From the NCBI GenBank assembly GCA_031420415.1, contig JANOMT010000039.1, positions 33,039 through 97,038 on the forward strand: a DNA stretch of 64,000 nucleotides, written 5' to 3'. Source of the stretch: JANYGA01 sp031420415 (GTDB lineage: Bacteria > Vulcanimicrobiota > Vulcanimicrobiia > Vulcanimicrobiales > Vulcanimicrobiaceae). A program made the position numbers and the translations under genes. Positions 34,709 through 42,566 of the stretch are shown here, one piece after another. The first letter of the stretch is position 1, and the number at the start of each line of letters is the position of its first letter. A model generated the notes under the pieces. That model had not been told where the DNA came from. It saw nothing but the letters and a program-made list of their open reading frames with translations, and searched no databases.

Positions 34709-35755
34709 GTGGCGGACGATAAAGCGGTAGCGCTCGGAAACGCGCTAGCCCAGATCGAAAAGCAATTCGGCAAAGGGTCCATCATGAAGATGGGCGATTT
34801 TGCCGAGCGCATGCAGATGGACGTCATTCCGACGGGTTCCATCGCCCTCGATCTCGCGCTCGGCGTCGGCGGCGTCCCGCGCGGCCGTGTCGTCGAGATC
34901 TATGGTCCGGAGTCGAGCGGTAAAACGACGCTCTCGCTGCACATCATCGCCGAAGCCCAGCGCCTGGGTGGGACGGCCGCCTTTATCGACGTCGAGCATG
35001 CCCTCGATCCCGTGTACGCAGCGAACCTCGGCGTCGATCTCGATAATCTGCTCGTCTCGCAGCCCGATACGGGCGAACAGGCTCTCGATATTGCCGAGAT
35101 GCTCATACGCAGCAACGCCGTCGACGTCGTCGTTCTCGACTCGGTCGCGGCGCTCGTCACCAAATCGGAACTCGAAGGCGATATGGGCGATGCGCACGTC
35201 GGCCTCCAGGCGCGTCTCATGTCGCAGGCGTGTCGCAAACTCACGTCGGCGATCTCGCGCTCGAAATGTGTGATGATCTTCATCAATCAGCTGCGCGAAA
35301 AAGTCGGCGTGATGTTCGGATCCCCTGAAACGACCTCGGGCGGCCGCGCGCTCAAGTTCTACGCGTCGGTCCGTCTCGACGTGCGCAAACTCGAACAGAT
35401 CAAAATCGGTCAAGACGTCGTTGGGTCGCGCACGCGCGTCAAAGTCGTCAAGAACAAAGTCGCACCGCCGTTCCGCCAGGCCGAATTCGATATCACCTAT
35501 GGCAAGGGCATCTCGAAGATGGGCTCGATCCTCGATGTCGCGCTCGAACGCAATATCGTTGCCAAGAGCGGCTCGTGGTATACGTACGGGGACCTGCGTG
35601 TCGGCCAAGGTCGCGAAAACTCCAAGGCGTTCCTCGAAGAACACACCGATCTCGCCGAAGAGATCTCCGTGAAGATCCGCGCCGCACTTGCGGCGACGGC
35701 GAAGCCGAACGGGTCGGCCAAACTCGCTGCAGTCGGTGCTTCGAGCGAAGAGTAA
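34709..35755 (+). CDS. recA: Recombinase RecA
   Basis: The 348-residue recombinase has the N-terminal oligomerisation helix (LGNALAQIEKQFGKGSIMKMGD), Walker A GPESSGKTTL, VEHALDPVYA, VVLDSVAALV, loop L1 and L2 segments (GLQARLMSQACRKLT, SPETTSGGRALKFYASVR) and the C-terminal domain. It catalyses strand exchange and LexA cleavage. GTG 34709 has AAGGAG about 10 nt upstream; the upstream open frame is noncoding. recX follows. Confidence 0.98.
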   Translation: MADDKAVALGNALAQIEKQFGKGSIMKMGDFAERMQMDVIPTGSIALDLALGVGGVPRGRVVEIYGPESSGKTTLSLHIIAEAQRLGGTAAFIDVEHALDPVYAANLGVDLDNLLVSQPDTGEQALDIAEMLIRSNAVDVVVLDSVAALVTKSELEGDMGDAHVGLQARLMSQACRKLTSAISRSKCVMIFINQLREKVGVMFGSPETTSGGRALKFYASVRLDVRKLEQIKIGQDVVGSRTRVKVVKNKVAPPFRQAEFDITYGKGISKMGSILDVALERNIVAKSGSWYTYGDLRVGQGRENSKAFLEEHTDLAEEISVKIRAALAATAKPNGSAKLAAVGASSEE

Positions 35756-35789
35756 TGGCGAGGGCGACGTCGAGCGGCCGAAAACGAAA

Positions 35790-36245
35790 GTGCGCGTCGT
35801 CGCCCTCCGCCTACTTGCAAAACGCCGGCTAACCGAAGCGCAACTCTGGACGCGCTTGGCGCAACGTGGCTATCCGCAAGATGAAGTTCGCGCGGCTGTT
35901 GAGTCGTGTAAATCCGATGGCTTCGTCGACGACGCACTCTACGCGCAACTCTTCGTCGATGGTCGTGCGAAAGCGGTCGGTGATGTGCGACTCGTTGCCG
36001 ATCTCGTGCGTCGCGGCATCGACCGCGATGCGGCGAAGCATAGCGTTGCATCGGCCGAGCGTGAGGAAGACGAACGGCTCGGAGCCGCGATCGAAAAACT
36101 CTTCCGTATTCGTGCGAACGTGAGCTACCCGAGCGCGGCCCGCGCGCTCGAACGACTCGGATTTCCAACGCCTGCGATCTATCGATTTTTGCGGGCTCGC
36201 GCCGCGAACGTATTTTCAGACGCCGAGCAGATGCCACCAAGCTAG
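35790..36245 (+). CDS. recX: Regulatory protein RecX
   Basis: About 151 residues with the RecX pattern of three helical repeats: RVVALRLLAKRRLTEAQLWTRLAQRGYP, ESCKSDGFVDDALYAQLFVDGR and DLVRRGIDRDAA. RecX inhibits RecA filament growth, and its place just after recA is standard. The start is uncertain: GTG 35790 gives a typical N-terminus but no clear Shine-Dalgarno, and in-frame GTG 35736 would overlap recA by 20 nt. It ends 177 nt before the GH125 gene. Confidence 0.88.
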   Translation: MRVVALRLLAKRRLTEAQLWTRLAQRGYPQDEVRAAVESCKSDGFVDDALYAQLFVDGRAKAVGDVRLVADLVRRGIDRDAAKHSVASAEREEDERLGAAIEKLFRIRANVSYPSAARALERLGFPTPAIYRFLRARAANVFSDAEQMPPS

Positions 36246-36422
36246 GCTGCCGAAACGTTTTCTCCCGCGATCTTCGTCGGCAATCCATTGGTCGGCGACC
36301 CACGCTCGAATGCCGATCGCTACGTGCCGGTAGCGTCTCTTCGTGAAATCGTCGACCCTGGCCGAGGTCAACGTTCTGTAAGGGGCCGAGGTGAACGTCG
36401 CAACGGCCACGTAACGCGAAGC

Positions 36423-37736
36423 ATGCGTGCACTTCTGACGGCGTTTATAGCTGCGATGATCCTGTCGTGCCTGGCGCCCGCGCGCGCTGTCGAACTCGAA
36501 TCGATCGCCAAAGCCGCATCGACGTACAACAATCCTAACAATCGGCTCGAGAAGATGTACCGCGCCGCTTTGCTCAATACGAGCCAACAGGCGACGATCG
36601 CCTCCGACGGTACCGCGTATGTGAAGACGGGCGACATTCCGGCGGAGTGGTTGCGCGATGCGAGCGCGCAGGTCCGGCCGTATTTGTTTTTTGCAAAGAA
36701 CGATATAAAAGTCGCGGGCCTTTTGCGCGGCATTATCGCGCGCGAAGGCAAGTATCTCCAAGTCGATCCATACGCGAATGCGTTCACGATCGATTACCGC
36801 GTTTGGGAACAGAAATTCGAACTCGATTCGCTTGCCTATCCGATCATCTTATCGTGGAGCTACTGGAAAACGACGGGCGATGCATCGATCTTCACGGGAG
36901 ATCAATCGCTCGGATTCGATAAGGCGCTCGAAACGATGGAGCGCGAACAGGACCACGCCCGCAATTCGAAATACGCACATCGCGAACTGCGCGACGACAA
37001 CGGGAACGCCGGTCCCAATCCGGTCGCCTACACGGGTATGATTTGGACCGGCTTTCGGCCATCCGACGATGCGTGTAAGTACAACTATCTCATCCCATCG
37101 GAGATGATGGCCGTCGTCGCACTTGGCGATCTCGAAGAGATCGAGCGGACCGTCTACCGCAATCTGCTTAAGAGCAATCGCGCGAAAACGATGCGCGCCG
37201 AAGTGCAGGACGGCATTCAGAAATTCGGCGAAGTTTTTACGCCGAATTACGGATACGTCTACGCCTACGAAGTCGACGGACTCGGGCACCAAACGCTCAT
37301 GGACGACGCGAATATCCCGAGCCTGCTTTCGGCGCCGTATCTGGGTTACACGAAAGCCGATAGCTTCGTTTACAAAAATACGCGTCGCTTCTTACTCTCG
37401 AAAGACAACCCGTATTATTATGTCGGCTCGATCGCGCGTGGGATCGGCAGCGCGCACACGAGCGACGGCTACGTGTGGCCGCTCGCGCTCTTGATTCAAG
37501 GGCTCACCGCAACGTCGGATTCCGAACGTAAAGATGTTTTAGGACAGTTGCTCGCGAGCGATCCGGGCGATCATCTCTTACACGAATCGTTCGATCCGAG
37601 CGATCCGCTGAAATTTTCGCGCAAGGATTTCGGATGGCCCAACGCCCTCTTCTCGGAATTCGTCATGACGTCGTTCAACGGCACCGCAGCGTTGCCGATG
37701 GGCAACACGAGCGATCTGGAGTTTCGCGGCGAATAG
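36423..37736 (+). CDS. Exported glycoside hydrolase family 125 (exo-alpha-1,6-mannosidase type)
   Basis: The 437-residue protein has a signal peptide (about 1-23, ending in APARA) and the GH125 motifs TGDIPAEWLRDASAQVRPY, YTGMIWTGFRPSDDACKYNYLIP, LMDDANIPSLLSAPYLGY (acid residue) and LHESFDPSDP (Glu base). Family enzymes are inverting exo-alpha-1,6-mannosidases. The acceptor glycan is unknown; the PMT-type mannosyltransferase at the left edge suggests the organism makes mannosylated surface material. ATG 36423 is chosen because it begins the signal peptide; the frame is open 45 codons upstream. purA starts 7 nt after its stop. Confidence 0.9.
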   Translation: MRALLTAFIAAMILSCLAPARAVELESIAKAASTYNNPNNRLEKMYRAALLNTSQQATIASDGTAYVKTGDIPAEWLRDASAQVRPYLFFAKNDIKVAGLLRGIIAREGKYLQVDPYANAFTIDYRVWEQKFELDSLAYPIILSWSYWKTTGDASIFTGDQSLGFDKALETMEREQDHARNSKYAHRELRDDNGNAGPNPVAYTGMIWTGFRPSDDACKYNYLIPSEMMAVVALGDLEEIERTVYRNLLKSNRAKTMRAEVQDGIQKFGEVFTPNYGYVYAYEVDGLGHQTLMDDANIPSLLSAPYLGYTKADSFVYKNTRRFLLSKDNPYYYVGSIARGIGSAHTSDGYVWPLALLIQGLTATSDSERKDVLGQLLASDPGDHLLHESFDPSDPLKFSRKDFGWPNALFSEFVMTSFNGTAALPMGNTSDLEFRGE

Positions 37737-37743
37737 GTCCGAC

Positions 37744-39009
37744 ATGACGTCCAATCGCGCGAATATCGTTCTCGGCATTCAATGGGGCGATGAAGGTAAA
37801 GGGCGCGTTGTCGACTCGTTTGCCAAAGACTACGATCTCGTTGCGCGTTTCGGTGGCGGCGATAATGCCGGGCACACGCTCGTCGTCGGCGACCGTAAAA
37901 TCGCGTTGCGGATCGTGCCGAGCGGCGTCCTGCAGGAACGGCCGCATCTTTTCATCGGCGGCGGATGCGTCGTGAGCCTCGACGGGATCGTCGAGGAACT
38001 CGATATGCTCGCGAGCATCGGCGTCGATATTTCGCGCATCAAGATCTCCGACCGCGCGCACGTCGTCTTCCCGTATCATGCCGCGCTCGATCGAGCGAGC
38101 GAGAAGGCCCGCGGTGATGCGGCGATCGGAACCACTGGTCGCGGAATCGGCCCGGCATACACGGATAAAGCCGCGCGCGTCGGGATCAGCTTCGGTGAAC
38201 TGCGCAAGAAAGAAGCGCTCGCGGATAAGATTCGGTACAATATCATCTCGCGCGCGTCGCAATTTGCCATGATGGATGCGGCGCCGCGCGAAGAAGACGT
38301 GATCGCGCAGACGCTCAAACATCTGCCGCGCGTCTTGCCGCACGTCGTCGACGGCGTCTCGTATCTCCACGAGATGCTCGAATCCGATAAGCGCGTGCTC
38401 ATCGAAGGCGCGCAGGGCACGTTGCTCGACGTAGGCTACGGCACGTATCCGTTTGTGACCAGTTCGCACACGATTGCGGGCGGCGCATGCACGGGGCTCG
38501 GGCTCGGCCCGACGGCGATCGGCAACGTCGTTGGCGTGGCGAAGGCATATTGCACGCGCGTCGGCGCGGGGCCGTTTCCCTCGGAGCTCTTCGATGCGAC
38601 GGGTGATGCGCTGCGGTCGCGCGGCGGCGAATTCGGAACGGTGACCGGTCGTCCCCGACGTTGCGGTTGGTTCGATGCGGTCGCGACGAAATATGCGGTG
38701 CGCGTCAACGGCCTCACCTCGGCCGTCATCACCAAACTCGACGTGCTCAGCGGTTGTGAGAAGATTGCAATCGTGACGGGGTATCACAGTGGCGGGAAGA
38801 GCGTCGGTTTCGAGTCGGCTGGCGATGCGAACCTCGAACTCGAACTCGCGTGGTACGACGGCTGGAGCGAGGATCTTACCGCGATCCGCAAGATCGCGAA
38901 CCTTCCGAAAAATGCGCGCGTTTACGTCGAAGCGTTGCAACGGGCTCTCGGGGTTCCGATCGACGGCGTCTCGGTCGGGCCCGAGCGAAGCGCGATGGCG
39001 CAACCCTAG
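37744..39009 (+). CDS. purA: Adenylosuccinate synthetase
   Basis: The 421-residue GTP-dependent enzyme converts IMP and aspartate to adenylosuccinate. Motifs: VLGIQWGDEGKGRVVD (P-loop), FGGGDNAGHT, TTGRGIGPAYTDK, EGAQGTLLDVGYGTYPFVTSS and VTGRPRRCGWFDA, all canonical. ATG 37744 is close behind the GH125 gene. A fliJ-like gene follows 38 nt later. A long open frame on the opposite strand is a composition shadow. Confidence 0.98.
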   Translation: MTSNRANIVLGIQWGDEGKGRVVDSFAKDYDLVARFGGGDNAGHTLVVGDRKIALRIVPSGVLQERPHLFIGGGCVVSLDGIVEELDMLASIGVDISRIKISDRAHVVFPYHAALDRASEKARGDAAIGTTGRGIGPAYTDKAARVGISFGELRKKEALADKIRYNIISRASQFAMMDAAPREEDVIAQTLKHLPRVLPHVVDGVSYLHEMLESDKRVLIEGAQGTLLDVGYGTYPFVTSSHTIAGGACTGLGLGPTAIGNVVGVAKAYCTRVGAGPFPSELFDATGDALRSRGGEFGTVTGRPRRCGWFDAVATKYAVRVNGLTSAVITKLDVLSGCEKIAIVTGYHSGGKSVGFESAGDANLELELAWYDGWSEDLTAIRKIANLPKNARVYVEALQRALGVPIDGVSVGPERSAMAQP

Positions 39010-39047
39010 GGCTTGTCGTTCGCGACCTTCGTCGCGATAGGCTTACC

Positions 39048-39533
39048 GTGAAGCGCTTTCGGTACGCCCATCAGGTCGCACTCCACGTTGCATCGGATCG
39101 CGAGCGCGCGGCCGCGCGGCAGTTCGCCTCCGCGCGCGTCGCACATCTCGCGGCACTCGCACATCGCGCGGACATCGATCGCGACGAGGGCGAACTGCGT
39201 GCGCACCTCCTTTCGCCCTCGCGCGACTTCCCGAGCATGACGATCCGCGGCGGCGCAGCGCAGCTCGTCGCATTCGAGCGATGTCTCGCGATCTACGCGA
39301 AGCGCCGATGTTCTGCCGATGCGAAGATCGCGCTGTCGGAAGGCGAGCACCTGCGCGCGCGCGAGCATTTGGCGACGCGGCGAAACGAACGCGACGCGCT
39401 CGAGCGGCACCGACGCCGCGCGGTCGAAGCGCACGTGCTCGCCTGCGATCGCATCGAAGCAAACGAGCTTGACGAGGCCGCTTCCCTCGCTCACGAGGCG
39501 CGCGTGGGCGACGCTCGGAAGGACGCTGCGTGA
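39048..39533 (+). CDS. FliJ-like flagellar export chaperone
   Basis: The 161-residue, highly charged, almost wholly helical protein begins VKRFRYAHQVALHVASDRERAAAR, like the FliJ N-terminus, and ends with a coiled coil ERHRRRAVEAHVLACDRIEANELDEAASL, resembling the FliJ C-terminal E-x-x-x-LDE signature. FliJ interacts with the FliI ATPase and FlhA in flagellar export. Sequence identity in the family is low, so assignment leans on length, helix pattern and its overlap (GTGA) with flbD. Confidence 0.7.
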   Translation: MKRFRYAHQVALHVASDRERAAARQFASARVAHLAALAHRADIDRDEGELRAHLLSPSRDFPSMTIRGGAAQLVAFERCLAIYAKRRCSADAKIALSEGEHLRAREHLATRRNERDALERHRRRAVEAHVLACDRIEANELDEAASLAHEARVGDARKDAA

Positions 39534-39724
39534 TCGTCTTACATCGGCCAAGCGGCCACATCGTCGTCGTCAATGCCGATATCATCGAGACCGTCGAAGC
39601 CGTTCCTGGCGGCGCGAGCGCGGTAACGTTGACGTCGGGCAACGTTCTGGAAGTCGCCGAAACGCCAGAAGCCGTGCGTGCCGCCGCCATCGCTTTTCGG
39701 CGCGCGATTTTGGCGGGGCCGTAA
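39530..39724 (+). CDS. FlbD-family flagellar protein
   Basis: The 64-residue protein reads MIVLHRPSGHIVVVNADIIETVE and TLTSGNVLEVAETPEAVRAA, matching small FlbD (B. subtilis YlzI) proteins found in flagellar operons between flgE and motA/fliL. Its function is poorly known. It starts with GTG inside the fliJ-like stop and fliO follows after one base. Confidence 0.82.
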   Translation: MIVLHRPSGHIVVVNADIIETVEAVPGGASAVTLTSGNVLEVAETPEAVRAAAIAFRRAILAGP

Positions 39725-39725
39725 C

Positions 39726-40100
39726 GTGGAGCTTGCCTTTGTCGGTCGGCTCCTCGCGGCGTGCGTCGTTATCGGGCTCGTGCTTGCCGGCGTCCAGCTC
39801 GTCGCACGTCGGGCGCTTCGCGTCCGGCTTCAAGGCGGCGGCGGCAAGCTCGTAACCCTGCTCGAGACGACGTACCTGCCGGGTTCGGCGAGCGTCCACG
39901 TTTTGCGCGTCGTGGACCGATATTACGCCGTCGGACGTGGTGGAAGCGAAATCTCGACGCTCTGTGAAATTCCGTCCGACCGCGTCGAAGCGCACTTGGC
40001 GAGGCAATCCCAGCAGATGGGTCCCCCGACCCTCCGAGCGATCTCGAGGCGCGTGTGGGGCGGCGGTGCGGCGCAGGCCGACGATTCGCGCGGCACCTGA
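39726..40100 (+). CDS. FliO-like flagellar biosynthesis protein
   Basis: The 124-residue protein has one N-terminal membrane helix (about 4-24), a basic stretch and a small beta-rich domain LVTLLETTYLPGSASVHVLRVVDRYYAVGRGGSEISTLCEIP, the FliO pattern (L-x-V-x-R-V...Y-x-V-G...I-x-x-L). FliO helps assemble the FliP ring of the flagellar export gate. fliP, fliQ and fliR do not follow. It starts at GTG 39726 and overlaps the receiver gene by one base. Confidence 0.75.
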   Translation: MELAFVGRLLAACVVIGLVLAGVQLVARRALRVRLQGGGGKLVTLLETTYLPGSASVHVLRVVDRYYAVGRGGSEISTLCEIPSDRVEAHLARQSQQMGPPTLRAISRRVWGGGAAQADDSRGT

Positions 40101-40513
40101 TGCGCCTCTACATCGTCGATGATGCCGCAGTAATGCGTGCGGCGATCGGCCATGTTGCAAGCTCGCTCGGCCACGCGGTCGTCGGTGAAGCGGCGTCGCT
40201 TGAAGACGCGCTCGTCGGGCTTGCGGAAATCGCGGTTGACGCAGTGCTCGTCGACGGCCGTCTTCCGACTGGAATCCGGAAGGCGATTCGGCGGGTGGAG
40301 GGCGAGAATTCGCTGATATCTGGGCTGCAGGTGCTCTGTCGCGCCGCTCCCGATGCCCGAATCATCGTCATTGCCGCGCTCGATGAAACGACGCTCGTTG
40401 CGCGAGCGTGCGCGGCGGGAGCGGCGGGCGCCCTGCTACGCCCCGTCTCGCGTTCCGGGCTCTCGGCGGCGCTCGCCGTGGTGCGGGGCGATTCCACGGA
40501 TGCGAACACGTAG
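40100..40513 (+). CDS. CheY-like receiver domain protein with altered switch residues
   Basis: The 137-residue single receiver domain begins MRLYIVDDAAVMRAAI with the D7/D8 acidic pair and has a phospho-acceptor candidate D52 in AVLVDGRLP. The conserved Thr/Ser after the fourth strand is Ala (IIVIAALDE) and the conserved Lys is Arg (LLRPVSR), and the loop after D52 is longer than usual. Phosphorylation signalling may be weakened. It overlaps fliO; in Bacillus cheY also neighbours fliO (fliZ), so a motility role is inferred. Confidence 0.8.
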   Translation: MRLYIVDDAAVMRAAIGHVASSLGHAVVGEAASLEDALVGLAEIAVDAVLVDGRLPTGIRKAIRRVEGENSLISGLQVLCRAAPDARIIVIAALDETTLVARACAAGAAGALLRPVSRSGLSAALAVVRGDSTDANT

Positions 40514-40557
40514 CGGCGCGGGATGCGTCGCCTCGTGCGCGAACACAAGTAGGCATT

Positions 40558-40839
40558 ATGGCAGACGGATCGAGCCTCGAAACGTACGTGAATCACGCGA
40601 ATTCCGCCGCATCGGCCGAATCGGCGCAACGCGCGACCCCGGAGCGAGCGGCAGGCGAAGCGACGACGCGTTCTCTTACGTTCATCGGCGTCGCGATCGT
40701 TGCGGCCGGTCTCGTGTATGCGCTCGTGCGCGCGATCCTCGCGCGGCCACCCGCAGATCCCACGACGGAACGCATCCAACAGTTAATCGATGAAGCGAAT
40801 CGGCTGCTCAAGCAGCTCGATGAAAAGAAACCTGAGTAG
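40558..40839 (+). CDS. Small single-span membrane protein, unknown function
   Basis: The 93-residue protein has a soluble, Ala/Ser/Glu-rich N-terminus, one membrane helix (about 41-61, TFIGVAIVAAGLVYALVRAI) and a charged C-terminal helix ending LLKQLDEKKPE. ATG 40558 has AGTAGG just upstream. I recognise no family. It lies between the flagellar-type genes and the rRNA methyltransferase, whose start overlaps its end. Confidence 0.6.
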   Translation: MADGSSLETYVNHANSAASAESAQRATPERAAGEATTRSLTFIGVAIVAAGLVYALVRAILARPPADPTTERIQQLIDEANRLLKQLDEKKPE

Positions 40840-42265
40840 CGCGCTTCCGACGACGCCTCCCAAGACCGACGTTCGCCCGGTCCTGAACCCCGGAGACGTC
40901 GTCGAGATTCTGTGTACCGATCTCATCGCAAAGACGGGTCAGGCCGTCGGGCGTGCCGATGGCATGGTCGTTTACGTTCTCGGCCCCGTTCCAGGCGAAC
41001 GCGCGCGCGTCAAGATCGACACCGTCAAAGCCAAGTACGCCGTCGGCGATCTCGTCGACTTGCTCGAACGCTCGCCCGACCGGGTCGAGCCATTCTGTGC
41101 CGTTTTCGGCACCTGCGGCGGCTGTCAAGTGCAGCATCTCGCCTATCCCGCCCAATTGGTATGGAAGCGCGGCATCGTCGAAAACGCCTTACGGCGACTC
41201 GGCGGAATCGAAGGCGCGCGTGTCGGCGCGCCCGTCGGGATGGAGAATCCGCGCGCGTATCGCAATAAGATGGCGCTCGTCGTCGATCACGCCTCGCCCG
41301 AGGCTGCGCCGTCGTTTGGATTTTACGCGGCGCGGACGCACGATATCGTCCCGATCGAACGCTGTCCGATCGTGATGCCGCAACTCGACGCCGCAATCGT
41401 CGGCCTATGGGATGCCGCCCGCGATCCCGCGACGACGCACGCTTTCGACGGCGCGCGACACGTTATCGCGCGCGCGGGACACGCTTCCGGCGAGAGCGTC
41501 CTTTCGATAACGACCGATCGCGCATCGACGACTCTTCCCACACTCGGCGCGGCACTCGCAGCGAAATTACCCGGCACCGTTGGCGTGAGTAATTCGTACG
41601 AGCCGCCGAGTGAAAATGCGGTGATGGGTCGGCGCAACGTCACGGTTGCCGGAAACGCATCGATGCACGAAGCGATCGGCGATGTCGCATTCAACGTTTC
41701 GCCGGCTTCGTTCTTTCAAGTCAATAGCGAGATGGTCGGGAAAATTTTCGCGTACCTCGCGTCGCAACCGCTCGCCGAGAAGCGCTTCATCGATCTCTAT
41801 TGTGGCGCGGGTACCTTCGCGCTTTTCTTCGCGAAGGCGGGCGCGCGCGTCGTCGGCATCGAGGAAAATCCGAGTGCCATTCGCGAGGCCAACGCCAACG
41901 CCGCGGTCAACGGCGTCGGCGAGCGCACGGCCTTCATGAACGGTCGCGTCGAATCGGTGCTTCGGTCGAAGACCGGTACCGACGCGCTCAAAGCCGCCGA
42001 TATCGTCTTTCTCGACCCGCCGCGGAAGGGCAGCGACGAAGGCACGCTCGATGCGCTCGTGCGCGCGAAGGTACCGCACGTGTGGTATCTCTCATGCAAT
42101 CCCGCGACGCTCGCGCGCGATCTCGCGCATCTCATCGCGGGCGGATACGTGCTCGGATCGGTGCAGCCGTTCGACATGTTCCCGCAGACCGGACACATCG
42201 AAGCGCTCGCCGCGTTACATCGCGCGGATGTCGTGCCGTTTTCATTTCCGATCTCGGAGACTTAG
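40820..42265 (+). CDS. 23S rRNA (uracil-5-)-methyltransferase, RlmD/TrmA family
   Basis: The 481-residue enzyme has an N-terminal TRAM RNA-binding domain (about 22-80), an iron-sulfur cluster set C93-x5-C99-x2-C102 with C182 (PIERCPI), the SAM-binding LYCGAGTFALFFA, the FLDPPRKG motif and the catalytic YLSCNPATLARD. Members place m5U in 23S rRNA (RlmD at U1939, RlmC at U747) or tRNA; the exact target is not resolved. ATG 40820 gives a 20-nt overlap with the previous gene; an in-frame start 30 nt earlier is possible. gatC follows after 4 nt. Confidence 0.93.
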   Translation: MKRNLSSALPTTPPKTDVRPVLNPGDVVEILCTDLIAKTGQAVGRADGMVVYVLGPVPGERARVKIDTVKAKYAVGDLVDLLERSPDRVEPFCAVFGTCGGCQVQHLAYPAQLVWKRGIVENALRRLGGIEGARVGAPVGMENPRAYRNKMALVVDHASPEAAPSFGFYAARTHDIVPIERCPIVMPQLDAAIVGLWDAARDPATTHAFDGARHVIARAGHASGESVLSITTDRASTTLPTLGAALAAKLPGTVGVSNSYEPPSENAVMGRRNVTVAGNASMHEAIGDVAFNVSPASFFQVNSEMVGKIFAYLASQPLAEKRFIDLYCGAGTFALFFAKAGARVVGIEENPSAIREANANAAVNGVGERTAFMNGRVESVLRSKTGTDALKAADIVFLDPPRKGSDEGTLDALVRAKVPHVWYLSCNPATLARDLAHLIAGGYVLGSVQPFDMFPQTGHIEALAALHRADVVPFSFPISET

Positions 42266-42269
42266 GATC

Positions 42270-42566
42270 GTGGCATCGGGCGACATCGACGTTGCGTACG
42301 TCGCAAAGCTTGCGCGGCTCGCGCTCACGCCCGCCGAAGTCGAGCGGTTCGGCGCGCAACTCGGTGCGCTACTCGTTTACGTCGACGAGCTCGCGAAGCT
42401 GCCCGTCGACGACGTCGCGGCGACGGCGCAAGTCATCCCGCAGTGCAACGTGATGCGCGACGACGTCGTCAAGGCGTCGCTCGATCGCGAGACCGTCCTC
42501 AAAGGCGCACCGCGTCGCGAGGGGTCGTATTTTCGCGTGCCGCGCATCATCGGTGAAGAGGCATGA
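42270..42566 (+). CDS. gatC: Asp-tRNA(Asn)/Glu-tRNA(Gln) amidotransferase subunit GatC
   Basis: The 98-residue subunit shows the GatC pattern VAYVAKLARLALTPAEVERFGAQL and the C-terminal MRDDVVKASLDRETVL...FRVPRII that wraps GatA and GatB. GTG 42270 follows a TTAGGATC sequence. It overlaps gatA by 4 nt, giving the complete gatCAB operon, which implies that Gln-tRNA and/or Asn-tRNA is made by transamidation. Confidence 0.95.
   Translation: MASGDIDVAYVAKLARLALTPAEVERFGAQLGALLVYVDELAKLPVDDVAATAQVIPQCNVMRDDVVKASLDRETVLKGAPRREGSYFRVPRIIGEEA

Noticed and set aside
37675..39003. Long open frame on the minus strand opposite purA
   Set aside because: Arg/Asp/His-rich translation, no recognisable motifs and exact antiparallel overlap with a canonical purA; a shadow of GC-rich codon bias.
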